Notes: generated by a model not told the origin, from the letters alone. Positions 47,912-57,342 are shown, numbered from the stretch's first letter. The stretch is DNA of 64,000 nt from Lonepinella sp051851555 (GCF_051851555.1 NZ_JBPDVH010000005.1:1-64000), one strand, 5' to 3'. Translations and numbers: made by a program.

Positions 47912-48244
47912 ATGTTAAATTGTTATTTTATCTATAAATTCTACGATGAAAATCAGACCCTAGCCATTCTAGCGGAAACGGTGCGAGAAGCGAAATCCAA
48001 AGCAAGGGCGATTAGTTCGGAATTAGTCTATGTGGGCTATGATGAAGTGGAAGAAGATCTATTTGCTGAACAAAAGATTGCATGGATTTGTGATAAGCCT
48101 GTAGAAGAGTTGCCGTTTCCATTTAAGCAAGGCAAGCAGTTAGCATTGTTATTTGCTTATGGGACGAATTGTCAATGTTGTTTAGGGTATCGGATTATGG
48201 CAGGGTTGCTGTTAGGCGGTATCGTTGGGTATTTGTTGGGGTAG
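47912..48244 (+). CDS. Hypothetical phage protein with C-terminal membrane segment (110 aa)
   Basis: MLNCYFIYKFYDENQTLAIL starts at 47912; the C-terminus GYRIMAGLLLGGIVGYLLG is a glycine-rich membrane span. A CQCC cluster precedes it. It lies directly before terminase. No family recognised. Confidence 0.6.
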   Translation: MLNCYFIYKFYDENQTLAILAETVREAKSKARAISSELVYVGYDEVEEDLFAEQKIAWICDKPVEELPFPFKQGKQLALLFAYGTNCQCCLGYRIMAGLLLGGIVGYLLG

Positions 48245-48247
48245 GTT

Positions 48248-48712
48248 ATGGCGAAGTCTTATGATTGGTTAGCAATTAAAGTTCAATTCATCAATTCTAA
48301 TTTACCAATGCAAGACTTTGCGGAACAAAATGGCATACCTTACGGAACCTTACGCAAAAAGGCTGGAGCAGGAAAATGGCTTGATGAACGGATCACGATT
48401 GGATCACAAACGGAACAAAAAAGCATTGAGTTTTCTGTTAATAATCGTGCTACAAAACTTGCTCAGGTTGACGATGATTGTGTCAAAACGGCAGAATTGA
48501 TTAACAAAAAAGTTATTGAGTTACTGCCGTCAATAGATAGCCCTATGGCATTGAAAGCCTTATCGGGAACATTGAAAGATACACAAATAATTAGTCGCTT
48601 AGCCCTAGGAGCCAGCACAGAAAACCAAGCCACTGGCACTACAACGGATTTTGCTCAATGGTTGGAGAATATTGATAATGGCGAACTCGGAACAAGTCGA
48701 TCGTCTGCGTGA
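48248..48712 (+). CDS. Terminase small subunit (putative)
   Basis: The 154-residue protein has an N-terminal HTH-like part (YDWLAIKVQFINSNLPMQDF, PYGTLRKKAGAGKWLDER) of the type used to recognise packaging sites, followed by helices. It is immediately upstream of, and overlapping by 35 bp, the large subunit. Confidence 0.75.
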   Translation: MAKSYDWLAIKVQFINSNLPMQDFAEQNGIPYGTLRKKAGAGKWLDERITIGSQTEQKSIEFSVNNRATKLAQVDDDCVKTAELINKKVIELLPSIDSPMALKALSGTLKDTQIISRLALGASTENQATGTTTDFAQWLENIDNGELGTSRSSA

Positions 48713-50210
48713 TGAATTTCGACGTAACTTTCAGGCCTTTGCGTATTACTGTTTGAAGATTCGAACTAAAAACAAAGGTGTGATTCCCTTTGCGTTAAAT
48801 TCGGTGCAGTTGGATTTATTGGATAAGTTCTACGACCAAATGCAGATGCAACATCGGGCAAGATTTATTGTGTTGAAAGCTCGACAAATGGGGTTATCGA
48901 CCTTTATTGGGGCGTTGTATTATTGGTGGGCGATTTACCACAGGGGGACGAAAGCCCTTGTGTTGACGCATTTAGACAGTGCGACTAAAGAGCTGTTTGA
49001 GATGATTAAGCGTTACCACGACAACGCCCCTGATGAATTTAAGCCAAAGGCTCACCGCAATAGCACTAATGAATTAGCCTTTACGGATGTTGATAGTGCG
49101 TTTAAAACAGCTACGGCTGGCAGTAAGAATGTGGGACACGGTTCTACTATTCAATGCTTGCATTGGTCTGAAGTTTCTCGTAGTAAAAACCAAGCAGATA
49201 TGACGGCAGGGGTAATGCAGACTGTACCAAGTGGCGACAACTCCATGATTTTCCTTGAGAGTACAGCGAATGGTATTGGTGAATATTTTCATCAAACGTG
49301 GGAACAAGCCTTACGTGGTGAAAACGAATATACCCCTGTGTTTTATCCGTGGACGGCCATGGCAGAATATCGACAAAGTGCGGTGGGAATTGAGTTTAGT
49401 TCTGAAGAACGTGATTATCAAGCCTTGTATGGTATTGATGACGAGCAGTTAGCGTGGCGACAAGCCAAAATGCGAGAGTTTAAAGGGTCACCTGAAGAAC
49501 GTTTGAGTTTGTTTCGTGAGCAATATCCCATTACCCCTGAAGAGGCATTTCAATCTAGTGAGAATGCGTTTGTTAATAGCATTGCAGTACGAGAGGCTCG
49601 TAAGGCAGAATTTGAGCCGTTTGGTGCGATTGTATGTGGTGTTGACCCCGCAGCAGGTGGCAAAGACAGCACGGCCATTGTGTTACGTCAAGGACGCAAG
49701 GTGTTAAAAGCGTGGCGGTTCAAACAACCCGATTTAATGGCGATTGTAGGACGTTGTGTTGATGTGATCCACGAGTATAAAGTCGATATGATGTTTGTAG
49801 ATGCCGTGGGATTAGGTTTGGGCGTACATTCTCGCTTGGTTGAACTCGGTTATACTGACCGTGTAATGGATGTTAAGGCAAGCCGTAAAGCGGATGAACC
49901 TGATGCGTATTTTAATAAGCGTGCGGAAATGTGGGATAGAATGAATCAGTGGCTTGAAAATGGTGCTGACATTCCTGATAACGATATTTTCGAAAGTGAT
50001 TTGCTGATGTTGTCAGCAGAATACGACAGCTCACGGCGGCTGAAAATGCAGAGTAAAAAAGAAATGGCTCATTCGCCTGATTTGGCGGATGCCTTGTCAT
50101 TTACTTTTGCATTAAATTATGTGATGCCGAAGTCGGAGCAATCCGAAGAATACGAGGGATTGCGTAAAGCTCCGACTTATGGGGGCAGTATGATTGGGGC
50201 TAAGGTTTAA
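48678..50210 (+). CDS. Terminase large subunit
   Basis: The 510-residue packaging motor has an ATPase domain (FIVLKARQMGLSTFIGALYY as Walker A variant, MIFLESTANGIGEYF) and a C-terminal nuclease (VCGVDPAAGGKDSTAIVLRQ, MMFVDAVGLGLGVHSRLVEL, HSPDLADALSFTFALNYV). It translocates DNA into the procapsid and cuts it. ATG 48678 (MANSEQVDRLRDEF) is preferred. Confidence 0.93.
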   Translation: MANSEQVDRLRDEFRRNFQAFAYYCLKIRTKNKGVIPFALNSVQLDLLDKFYDQMQMQHRARFIVLKARQMGLSTFIGALYYWWAIYHRGTKALVLTHLDSATKELFEMIKRYHDNAPDEFKPKAHRNSTNELAFTDVDSAFKTATAGSKNVGHGSTIQCLHWSEVSRSKNQADMTAGVMQTVPSGDNSMIFLESTANGIGEYFHQTWEQALRGENEYTPVFYPWTAMAEYRQSAVGIEFSSEERDYQALYGIDDEQLAWRQAKMREFKGSPEERLSLFREQYPITPEEAFQSSENAFVNSIAVREARKAEFEPFGAIVCGVDPAAGGKDSTAIVLRQGRKVLKAWRFKQPDLMAIVGRCVDVIHEYKVDMMFVDAVGLGLGVHSRLVELGYTDRVMDVKASRKADEPDAYFNKRAEMWDRMNQWLENGADIPDNDIFESDLLMLSAEYDSSRRLKMQSKKEMAHSPDLADALSFTFALNYVMPKSEQSEEYEGLRKAPTYGGSMIGAKV

Positions 50211-50236
50211 TTGCATTTTTTATTTAAGGATTTCCA

Positions 50237-52180
50237 ATGGCAACAAACAAAGAACAAATTGACCTGCCAGATAACGAAGAAGAATTAGAAGACGTTCATG
50301 ATTCACTGGCTGAAAAGGTGATGGAATGTTTCCGACAGGCAAAAAGCTACCGTTCTTCTTTGTTGGTTCAAGGTAAGACTGTGGAAGATTGGATAAGACG
50401 ACTAGAGGATGCGTACCATAAAATCCACGACCCTGAGGAATTAGCAAGTCGTCCGAATATGCGTTCTTACTTTGGCTTGGTTCAGATTAAGACTAATGCA
50501 GTAGGCAGTTATATGCGGTCGAAATACGCTAACCCTGCCAATCCACCGTTTAATATTTCACCTACACCGATTGTGGAATTGCCCGAAAACAAACGAGAGC
50601 AAGGCTTGGAAAAAGTGAAAGGGCAATTATTAAGCAAGCTGATTGAATCAGGCATACCGTCGGAGGCCATTATGGGTGAAGACGGTTTTTTATTACCTGA
50701 GGTAGCAAGGTTTATTGAAGAACAAAGTAAACAAGCGAAAGAATTATTACGTCAGGAAGAATTGCAAATTGCGACTGATGCTACGGCAAAAATGGTGAAA
50801 CTGATTAAAGACCAGTTGGTGGAAAGCCATTTTGCTCAAACGCTTAGCGAAACCTTGTTTGATATTGCCTTATATCCTGTGATGGTGGTGGGCTATGAAA
50901 ATGAGGCGGTGGTAGATTACCAGTGGAACAAAAACAAATTTGAGAAAGTAACAGTGATTCGTCCGACATTTCGGCGAATTAATCCAGTTAACGCATTCTT
51001 CGCACCTGACAGCACCAATGCTCAGGACGGTTCTTTTTTTATTGAGCTAACTAAACGCACCAAGGCTCAGTTGTCATCTTTCATCGGCAAAGAAGAATTA
51101 GGTTACGATGATGATGTGTTGAAAGAGGTGATTGATAATGGCGATACGCATTGGCTAGGCTTAGATGCGGATGACAAAGGTGTGTTGGATTATCTGTTAG
51201 TCGATGATGAAATCCATACATTACGCTGTCAGATGATGATTCAAGGCGAAGAACTGATGGATTATGGGGTGAAACTCAAAGACAGTGAATGTCGTGACTT
51301 TTTTAATGTAGATATTGAAGTATGCGATAACCGTGTTATTCGTTGCCAAATCGTGGCACACCCGAAAGGGGAACGCACTTATTTTAGTGCAAGCTACAAG
51401 AGAATTGCCGGCGAACCTTATGGCGTATCGGTAGGCATGATGATTTACGACCGTCAACAATCCATTAATCGTACGCAATATTCCATGTTGCTGAATGCTT
51501 TGTATTCGGCAGGTCCTATGTTGGAGATTGATGCGGATAAGTTCAATGACCCAAGCAAAATCACTTTTGAACCTTACACGAGAATTTTCTCCAATCCAAC
51601 TCGGGAAAATAATGGACGAGGGATTACTCAACATAGTATTCAACTGACCTTTCCGCAATTATTCACTTTCATGACTAACGAAATTCGCCTTGCGGATGAT
51701 GAATGCGGTTTACCGTCATTCTTAAATGGCAATGCTGGATTACAAGGAGCTGGGCAAACCTTAGGCGGTTTAGCCATGATGACGGACAACGCAGTGTTAG
51801 GGCTAGAGGATTGTGCCTTTAATATTGATGAATATTTTATCCGACCCGCCATTACTTTGATGTACGCTCATAATTTATTGGGTGATGACGACAGCGTAAA
51901 AGCGGATGCGGAAATTATACCAACTGGGCTTTTAGGGCTGAAAACCGAGTTGAATAAAGCGAAAGAGCTTGCAGGTCTTGTGCCACAAGCAAGTGAACTC
52001 GCACAACAAGGGCTTGTACCACAACAGATGATAAAAGATATGGTACGAGATTATTTTGAATCAGCAGGCATTGATACTGACCGCTATATGCCAAGTAATG
52101 GTGTGCAGTCTGACCTGAACAACGCTCAAATGGCAAGCCAAACGAGCGGATTAGATGGACGGAGTTTAAGGATGATGTAA
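50237..52180 (+). CDS. Phage portal protein (podovirus-like)
   Basis: The 647-residue protein follows terminase directly, the usual portal position, and its size suits P22-like or related portals. Recognisable parts: WIRRLEDAYHKIHDPEELAS, NPFN-like hydrophobic wing (QWNKNKFEKVTVIRPTFRRI), crown/stem segment SVGMMIYDRQQSINRTQYSM and a charged C-terminal helix. It forms the dodecameric DNA gate of the head. Confidence 0.85.
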   Translation: MATNKEQIDLPDNEEELEDVHDSLAEKVMECFRQAKSYRSSLLVQGKTVEDWIRRLEDAYHKIHDPEELASRPNMRSYFGLVQIKTNAVGSYMRSKYANPANPPFNISPTPIVELPENKREQGLEKVKGQLLSKLIESGIPSEAIMGEDGFLLPEVARFIEEQSKQAKELLRQEELQIATDATAKMVKLIKDQLVESHFAQTLSETLFDIALYPVMVVGYENEAVVDYQWNKNKFEKVTVIRPTFRRINPVNAFFAPDSTNAQDGSFFIELTKRTKAQLSSFIGKEELGYDDDVLKEVIDNGDTHWLGLDADDKGVLDYLLVDDEIHTLRCQMMIQGEELMDYGVKLKDSECRDFFNVDIEVCDNRVIRCQIVAHPKGERTYFSASYKRIAGEPYGVSVGMMIYDRQQSINRTQYSMLLNALYSAGPMLEIDADKFNDPSKITFEPYTRIFSNPTRENNGRGITQHSIQLTFPQLFTFMTNEIRLADDECGLPSFLNGNAGLQGAGQTLGGLAMMTDNAVLGLEDCAFNIDEYFIRPAITLMYAHNLLGDDDSVKADAEIIPTGLLGLKTELNKAKELAGLVPQASELAQQGLVPQQMIKDMVRDYFESAGIDTDRYMPSNGVQSDLNNAQMASQTSGLDGRSLRMM

Positions 52181-52459
52181 ATGAAAATTGATTTAGATGA
52201 AGTCAAACAGGGCGACCAAGTTTGGCACGACCGCTACGGCTACGGCATTGTACAACGTGTTCAAACTCATACCTGTGACGTGAAATTTAACGAATCCACT
52301 AAAGTACTGACGTTTACAGACGGCGGTTACGCAAGTGGATTTAAAGTATTGTGGTGGCAACAACCGATTGCCTTTACACCACGCAAAGGGCAGGACTACA
52401 CCAAGTTCCATGACTTAGTGGCCGTGCTGTTTGATAATCTGTATGGGGGTAAATCATGA
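52181..52459 (+). CDS. Hypothetical protein with SH3-like start (92 aa)
   Basis: MKIDLDEVKQGDQVWHDRYG then YGIVQRVQTHTCDVKF gives a small beta-barrel pattern (GDxVWHxxYGYGxV) known from CarD/Tudor-like folds. It overlaps the next gene by 4 bp. Role in the virion operon unknown. Confidence 0.65.
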   Translation: MKIDLDEVKQGDQVWHDRYGYGIVQRVQTHTCDVKFNESTKVLTFTDGGYASGFKVLWWQQPIAFTPRKGQDYTKFHDLVAVLFDNLYGGKS

Positions 52460-53235
52460 GTTGCGATAAAAATATCTTAACGGTGATTGCTCCTGATATT
52501 GTGGATATCCAAGGCTTTTCGGTACAAAGCGCTGTGCGTGTTACGGCTTACGGCTTAACTAACGAAGATACCATTACTTTCCAAAGAGTGCATTATTGCA
52601 GTTCGCAACCACGCTTTGAACGTAATGGCTGTGCGTTGATTAGCCCTAGCAAAAGCGAATTATCATCAGCGATTGAATATCAAATTGGCACATGCGAACC
52701 GAGTCTTACCCCAGAACGCAACACCATTATTATTCCAGACTCTGGCAATTACATTCCTGTGGTGAATGGAAACCCAACGGATTTAGTCGTGGAAATAGAA
52801 CCCGTTTCTGACCGCACTTTTACTGAGGCAGAAGTCGGCGTCGATCCTTGTGGATTCTGTTTAGACAAAACGTGGGAAACCACAGGGGCAGAACGTTGCA
52901 ATCAGCATTTTGTGGAACAGGAAGAAATCAGTAATTGCGGTAATGTACGCTGGGCACGAACAAAAAAACGTTGCGGTTATTACGCTAGCGTGCCGATTGT
53001 GTTTGATGTGGACGATAGCTGTTGTGGCGATAAGCAAATCGGTTATCTATTCCACCCTGATGAAACCCGAGACCCTGACGCAACGGTAGCGATTAGCGAT
53101 TGTAACGGCATTGTCGGTTATGCGTACCCACAAGCAGGCGATGGGCATACTGTCCCGATTGCAGAATGTGAAAATGGCATTATCGGCTATGCGGTAAACA
53201 ATTCGGCAACCGCCCCACAAATTACGGAGTGCTAA
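52456..53235 (+). CDS. Cys-rich virion-region protein (259 aa)
   Basis: MSCDKNILTVIAPDIVDIQG... contains a module VRVTAYGLTNEDTITFQRVH that recurs in the protein at 56857 (LRVIAWGLTGAETVTVHIAR). The rest has many cysteines (DPCGFCLDKTW, DDSCCGDKQIG). Two C-terminal repeats, DCNGIVGYAYP and ECENGIIGYAV, are visible. It is probably a head-associated structural protein; function unknown. Confidence 0.65.
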   Translation: MSCDKNILTVIAPDIVDIQGFSVQSAVRVTAYGLTNEDTITFQRVHYCSSQPRFERNGCALISPSKSELSSAIEYQIGTCEPSLTPERNTIIIPDSGNYIPVVNGNPTDLVVEIEPVSDRTFTEAEVGVDPCGFCLDKTWETTGAERCNQHFVEQEEISNCGNVRWARTKKRCGYYASVPIVFDVDDSCCGDKQIGYLFHPDETRDPDATVAISDCNGIVGYAYPQAGDGHTVPIAECENGIIGYAVNNSATAPQITEC

Positions 53236-53237
53236 TT

Positions 53238-53732
53238 ATGGCAATTAAACCTTTATATGCAGAAAAGTTAAGCGAACTTAGCTGCAAAGCAACCGCAGAT
53301 TGTTCAGCGACTGAATCAGAATTGGCGCAAGCTCAGGCAGATTTAGTCGCAAAAGATGAAACGATTGCGGAGAAACAAACTGAGCTAGACAAGGCTCAAG
53401 TCGATATGGCAAAAGCGAATGATGTTATTTTGGCTAATGCGGAAGAAATCGACCAATTAAAGTCAGACTTAAAAAATATGACGCAGAAAGCTGAACAAAA
53501 ACAAGCTGACTTAGATATCGCCAATGAACGCATCGCAGAGCTTGAAAAACAACTAACAGCACAGCCGACAGAATGTGATGTATTGGCGAAATATCTTGAC
53601 CCAGTAGTACGTTTAAATGGTGAAACAATCTATTATGGTTTGAAAGATAACCCTGATTGTGAAAGTTTAAATGTTGAAAAAGGGGAAAGTTTAGGCGGTG
53701 AAACGATTACAAATGTAACAGGAGAAAATTAA
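53238..53732 (+). CDS. Coiled-coil virion-region protein (164 aa)
   Basis: MAIKPLYAEKLSELSCKATA starts at 53238. Residues about 25-115 form a long coiled coil (ELAQAQADLVAKDETIAEKQ, QADLDIANERIAELEKQL), followed by a small beta domain (LAKYLDPVVRLNGETIYYGL). This shape fits a fibre or trimerising stalk on the virion. Confidence 0.65.
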   Translation: MAIKPLYAEKLSELSCKATADCSATESELAQAQADLVAKDETIAEKQTELDKAQVDMAKANDVILANAEEIDQLKSDLKNMTQKAEQKQADLDIANERIAELEKQLTAQPTECDVLAKYLDPVVRLNGETIYYGLKDNPDCESLNVEKGESLGGETITNVTGEN

Positions 53733-53735
53733 ATT

Positions 53736-54413
53736 ATGGCAACAGTAAAAGTTGTAACAGAATTAGACTTAGGTAAAGCCTTAGATATTTTAAATGACAA
53801 AGTCGATGTGCAAGTTTCCGCACAAGAAGGCAATATCATTGAATTGAAAGATGATGGTTTATTTGCCGTGAGCACAGGCGCAGAATCTCAAGCAATGACA
53901 TTTGACGCCATTCAAAAAATCGGTTTAGAAAATATTGCAAGTTTAGCTTTTGCTAAGTCGGGCGATAAAAATTTCTGTGTAGGCTACACCGAAGGTGAGG
54001 TAAAAGCGGAAGCTAGCATTAAGTCTCAAAAAGAAAACGGTATGGTGAAAACGATTGTCGTTGAACACACTTTTACGAATACATACCAACAGGATGTTAC
54101 GTTAGATTATCAATTTATTACGGATAAGCAGACGGATACACATAAATATACCATTAAAGAGATTTCTAGCACATTATTCACAATTGAAAATGGCAGTGCT
54201 GCGATTACCGTTCCAGCAAATAGCACGTTTACTGTAACCGTTACCTACACGCTAGATAATACAGGTGAGAATGATGCGAAACCATTTAGCTTGAATGGAA
54301 TTAAGTCAGCAAGTTGGAATACCCCATACGGCACAAAATTATTAACACCTAAAAATGTGATTGGATATGGTACTACTGTCCTTATGTCAGCGCCGATTGC
54401 GTCAGCTTGGTAA
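53736..54413 (+). CDS. Beta-rich virion-region protein (225 aa)
   Basis: MATVKVVTELDLGKALDILN... is followed by beta-rich sequence with an Ig-like part (KTIVVEHTFTNTYQQDVTLD, ITVPANSTFTVTVTYTLDN). Such domains often decorate phage heads. It lies in a cassette of accessory genes between portal and scaffold. Confidence 0.65.
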   Translation: MATVKVVTELDLGKALDILNDKVDVQVSAQEGNIIELKDDGLFAVSTGAESQAMTFDAIQKIGLENIASLAFAKSGDKNFCVGYTEGEVKAEASIKSQKENGMVKTIVVEHTFTNTYQQDVTLDYQFITDKQTDTHKYTIKEISSTLFTIENGSAAITVPANSTFTVTVTYTLDNTGENDAKPFSLNGIKSASWNTPYGTKLLTPKNVIGYGTTVLMSAPIASAW

Positions 54414-54464
54414 TTTACAACACAACGGCGGTCAAAACTGACCGCTATTTTATAGGAGAAAATT

Positions 54465-54947
54465 ATGGCATTTGTAACTTGTAGTCAGTTTAAAAACGCT
54501 CAAGAAGAACAAGCCAATGCAGCAATGAAAGCTGAAAAGGCATTGCTGGATTGTGCGGAAAATGCAGTGGGTGTAACCACATCATCTGATTGCTCTGATA
54601 ATGGCAAAGGCGGCGTGATTACGATTGCAAAAATCAAGCAAGCGATTGCTGATGATGTGGCGGTGGCAGTAAAACCGAATAGCGGTTTAACTGGCAATGG
54701 CACAAAAGCAAGTCCGCTAGAAATCAAGACTGGTAACGGCTTGACGATAGATACTAACGGCTATGTAGCATTAGACAGCAATGCGACAACTAAAGCAGTA
54801 GCTAACAAAAACTTTTTAGACGCATTGAAAGCTAACGGTTTATTAGGCGATGGTTTAGATGTGGTTAATGGCAAGTTAATCGTGAAAACTGACGAAATTA
54901 TGGACGCAAGCGGAACAGTTCATCAGTTCTTTGCGGTGAAAAAATAA
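54465..54947 (+). CDS. Virion-region protein with fibre-like repeats (160 aa)
   Basis: MAFVTCSQFKNAQEEQANAA; the middle has GLTGNGTKASPLEIKTGNGL and LTIDTNGYVALDSN, typical of phage fibre shaft repeats (GTxxSPLxIxxGxGLxxDxxGxV). It ends GTVHQFFAVKK. It is probably part of a head or tail fibre. Confidence 0.65.
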   Translation: MAFVTCSQFKNAQEEQANAAMKAEKALLDCAENAVGVTTSSDCSDNGKGGVITIAKIKQAIADDVAVAVKPNSGLTGNGTKASPLEIKTGNGLTIDTNGYVALDSNATTKAVANKNFLDALKANGLLGDGLDVVNGKLIVKTDEIMDASGTVHQFFAVKK

Positions 54948-54977
54948 GTGTTGTTATTTTAATTTAAGGAAAACACA

Positions 54978-55070
54978 ATGCTAAACAAACAAACAAACAA
55001 ACAAACAAACAAACAAACAAACAAACAAACAAACAAACAAACAAACAAACAAACAAACAAACTAGCTTAA
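54978..55070 (+). CDS. Short leader ORF made of an (AAAC)20 tract
   Basis: AAGGA precedes ATG 54978. The product is MLNKQTNKQTN... ending NKLA (30 codons), almost all from the tetranucleotide repeat. With 20 units it stops at TAA 55068-55070. With 21 units its frame would run to TGA 55091-55093, overlapping the next gene's ATG (55090); with 19 units it would stop at 55078-55080. It is probably regulatory rather than a functional peptide. Confidence 0.5.
   Translation: MLNKQTNKQTNKQTNKQTNKQTNKQTNKLA
54983..55062. repeat. (AAAC)20 tetranucleotide tract
   Basis: Twenty uninterrupted AAAC units. Tetranucleotide tracts within reading frames are the classic phase-variation device of Haemophilus. 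This one lies just before a virion-protein gene, inside a short ORF with its own ribosome-binding site. Confidence 0.92.
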
Positions 55071-55089
55071 TCGCTAGTAAGGCGGTGCT

Positions 55090-55662
55090 ATGAGCGTTAA
55101 AACAGTAGCACCTAATAATATGGGAGATCGCCTTGATTGGAGCGATAGCGGTAAGCAATACAACGTTAATGTTGCTGACCTTATTGCTCGAATTGAAGCG
55201 TTAGAAAATGCACCAATTAACGAACCAATCAATTTAATGGAATTAAGCTATCTTGAGCCTAATGAGGAGCAAGTGCCTAACTTAAATAACATTAAAGGTT
55301 TAGGTTGGAAGCCATTTTACGGAAACATTTGGGTAAATAGTTCAACCAATAAAACAGGGGATACTCAAAATCAAAATGGTTCGGGAGTAACAATTACTTA
55401 CCCAGCTTGGGTTGTGGGTTCTCCAGTTCAAGAACCTTTTAAAGTAAACTCTGGCGATACAGTAAAATGTGCTACAACAGTTACTGATTACCCTGATGAA
55501 CAGAATTATGACTTTACAGGTTATCAATTAGCAACCTATGTTGAAGTTGTACAAATGTTTTTCCACCAGTCAAAAGCATACATTCGCACGAATGACCACG
55601 GAATGAAAGCTGACGGTTCATTAGTCAATGTAAATGCCTGGGGTGATTGGTATCGGGTTTAA
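55090..55662 (+). CDS. Fibre-like virion protein 1 with shared attachment module (190 aa)
   Basis: It begins MSVKTVAPNNMGDRLDWSDS then GKQYNVNVADLIARIEALEN. The protein at 55717 opens with the related KTVAPSNMGKGIEWNKDEKK, so residues 1-27 are probably a common virion-docking module. A short coiled coil and a beta-rich C-terminus follow. AAGG lies 7 bp before ATG 55090, so translation does not depend entirely on the upstream leader ORF. Confidence 0.7.
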   Translation: MSVKTVAPNNMGDRLDWSDSGKQYNVNVADLIARIEALENAPINEPINLMELSYLEPNEEQVPNLNNIKGLGWKPFYGNIWVNSSTNKTGDTQNQNGSGVTITYPAWVVGSPVQEPFKVNSGDTVKCATTVTDYPDEQNYDFTGYQLATYVEVVQMFFHQSKAYIRTNDHGMKADGSLVNVNAWGDWYRV

Positions 55663-55716
55663 TTGATTAGGTGCGATCTCTCAATGAATATATTTAACAC
55701 TCTTAGGAGAATAATT

Positions 55717-56829
55717 ATGACAATTAAGACAGTCGCACCTAGTAATATGGGCAAGGGTATTGAATGGAATAAAGATGAAAAGAAATATGAAGTTTCTATT
55801 TCGGAGAATTCTGGACTACAGCTTAACGATAATGGTGAGCTAGAACTACGAGTATCAGCTTTAGAAAGCAACCAACTTCGCCTGTTAAATGGGGAGTTGT
55901 ACCAAGGTACAAAAAGCAGTAATCACTTATTAAATTTATATGTGGACGCTGTTAATGGAGTCGATATTACCCCAACAGAAGACAATGGTGCAGGAACACG
56001 AGCAAAACCGCTTAAAACATTCGCTTTTGCATTAAAACAACACGAATACGGTGCTTCGCAAAATATTTGGTTACACGAAAATCAAACTCACATAATGTCT
56101 GCGAAATCATCGGTTAGTGTTTCTGCAGGTTCAATCCTTGTTCAGCCGTATGGTAGTATTGTAGATAGTTTATTAGCAACAAGTACTAACCGAACTCAAG
56201 TACACATTAAACTTCAAACTCAAGGATTAGGTCCCGTAGTGCAGTTCAATGATGTTTTACTTGCTAGGGATAGTGTAAACGCTAAGAATGTTCGTTATTA
56301 CACTCCTTGTATTTATTTATACTGTTCGCTAACATTTGACGGTATATCGATGGAACAAAATCTTGATTTTACCATCAGTGATCCTTATGGAGATACCACT
56401 ATCGTTAGTAAAGGTTCTATGTCTCGCATTGCTTGTTATCAAAGGGCTATGTTCTACTTTTCTCGTGGACGTATTACTTGCGTCGGCAGTGTAAAAACTA
56501 CGTTAGATAGCAACATATTAAAAGAGGGTTTTGATTTACATAATGGTATGTCAGGCTTTGGTTTTGTTTATATCGATAATGCTTCCACTATTATGTATAA
56601 CCAAACCCCAAGTGTTAATGAAATCGGTTGCTATTACCTTGCCGACAAAGGTTCAGGCACTGCGTATAATTCAACGAGTTTAGTTGGTGTATTGGATTCC
56701 GACGCTACGCTATGCGAATGGTTAAGTAAACGCATTTATGAGTTTCAAGTGGAAAACCAAAACGGTGTTAAACAAGCCCTTGCCCCAATTACAAATATTC
56801 CGAGTAAATATTTAAATGTTTGGTCTTAA
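55717..56829 (+). CDS. Fibre-like virion protein 2 with beta-helix body (370 aa)
   Basis: ATG 55717 (AGGAG upstream) starts MTIKTVAPSNMGKGIEWNKD, the module shared with the previous protein. A fibre repeat follows (ENSGLQLNDNGELELRVSALE). The body has the right-handed beta-helix/pectin-lyase style (LYVDAVNGVDITPTEDNGAG, TRAKPLKTFAFALKQHE). Such proteins bind or cleave surface glycans. The longer frame from 55663 was rejected. Confidence 0.72.
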   Translation: MTIKTVAPSNMGKGIEWNKDEKKYEVSISENSGLQLNDNGELELRVSALESNQLRLLNGELYQGTKSSNHLLNLYVDAVNGVDITPTEDNGAGTRAKPLKTFAFALKQHEYGASQNIWLHENQTHIMSAKSSVSVSAGSILVQPYGSIVDSLLATSTNRTQVHIKLQTQGLGPVVQFNDVLLARDSVNAKNVRYYTPCIYLYCSLTFDGISMEQNLDFTISDPYGDTTIVSKGSMSRIACYQRAMFYFSRGRITCVGSVKTTLDSNILKEGFDLHNGMSGFGFVYIDNASTIMYNQTPSVNEIGCYYLADKGSGTAYNSTSLVGVLDSDATLCEWLSKRIYEFQVENQNGVKQALAPITNIPSKYLNVWS

Positions 56830-56856
56830 TTATGATACAAATCATATAGGGAATTT

Positions 56857-57300
56857 ATGGTACCAATCCAAACCCACACAACCATCATTCGCCAACAAAC
56901 GCAACCCAATCAACCGCACTTTAACCTAAACGAACTGTTCCCCACATCAACCAACGTGGAAGTGAAACGCTATCCGCTACGGGTGATTGCATGGGGATTA
57001 ACAGGAGCGGAAACGGTGACGGTGCATATTGCAAGAGTACAATCTTTAGGGAATCGTCACTGGACGTTATCCGATGATTGTTGCCCTTGCGTGATTGAAC
57101 CAAGTGCGTTGGCGAATGTAGAAAATATGCCGTATAAAAAGTGTAAGCAAGCGGTGGTGTTAACTGCTGATGAACCAGCCATTCATATTGATGACGCAGG
57201 CACTTACTACTTTGAATATCACGGCACAAACTCGGTGATTATAGATCATTACGACGATCCAATCATTCCGAAAAACCGACTCTGCGACTGCGACCTTTAA
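56857..57300 (+). CDS. Virion-region protein sharing a module with the protein at 52456 (147 aa)
   Basis: MVPIQTHTTIIRQQTQPNQP..., with YPLRVIAWGLTGAETVTVHI paralleling VRVTAYGLTNEDTITF of the protein at 52456, and CCPC plus a CDCDL tail. It is beta-rich. Probably a decoration protein; no firm family. Confidence 0.6.
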   Translation: MVPIQTHTTIIRQQTQPNQPHFNLNELFPTSTNVEVKRYPLRVIAWGLTGAETVTVHIARVQSLGNRHWTLSDDCCPCVIEPSALANVENMPYKKCKQAVVLTADEPAIHIDDAGTYYFEYHGTNSVIIDHYDDPIIPKNRLCDCDL

Positions 57301-57342
57301 AAAGTGCGGTCGTTTTTTTCATTAAAACATAGGAGAAATCAA

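Noticed and set aside
54964..55158. Minus-strand frame rich in CLFV repeats
   Set aside because: It is the complement of the (AAAC)20 tract only.
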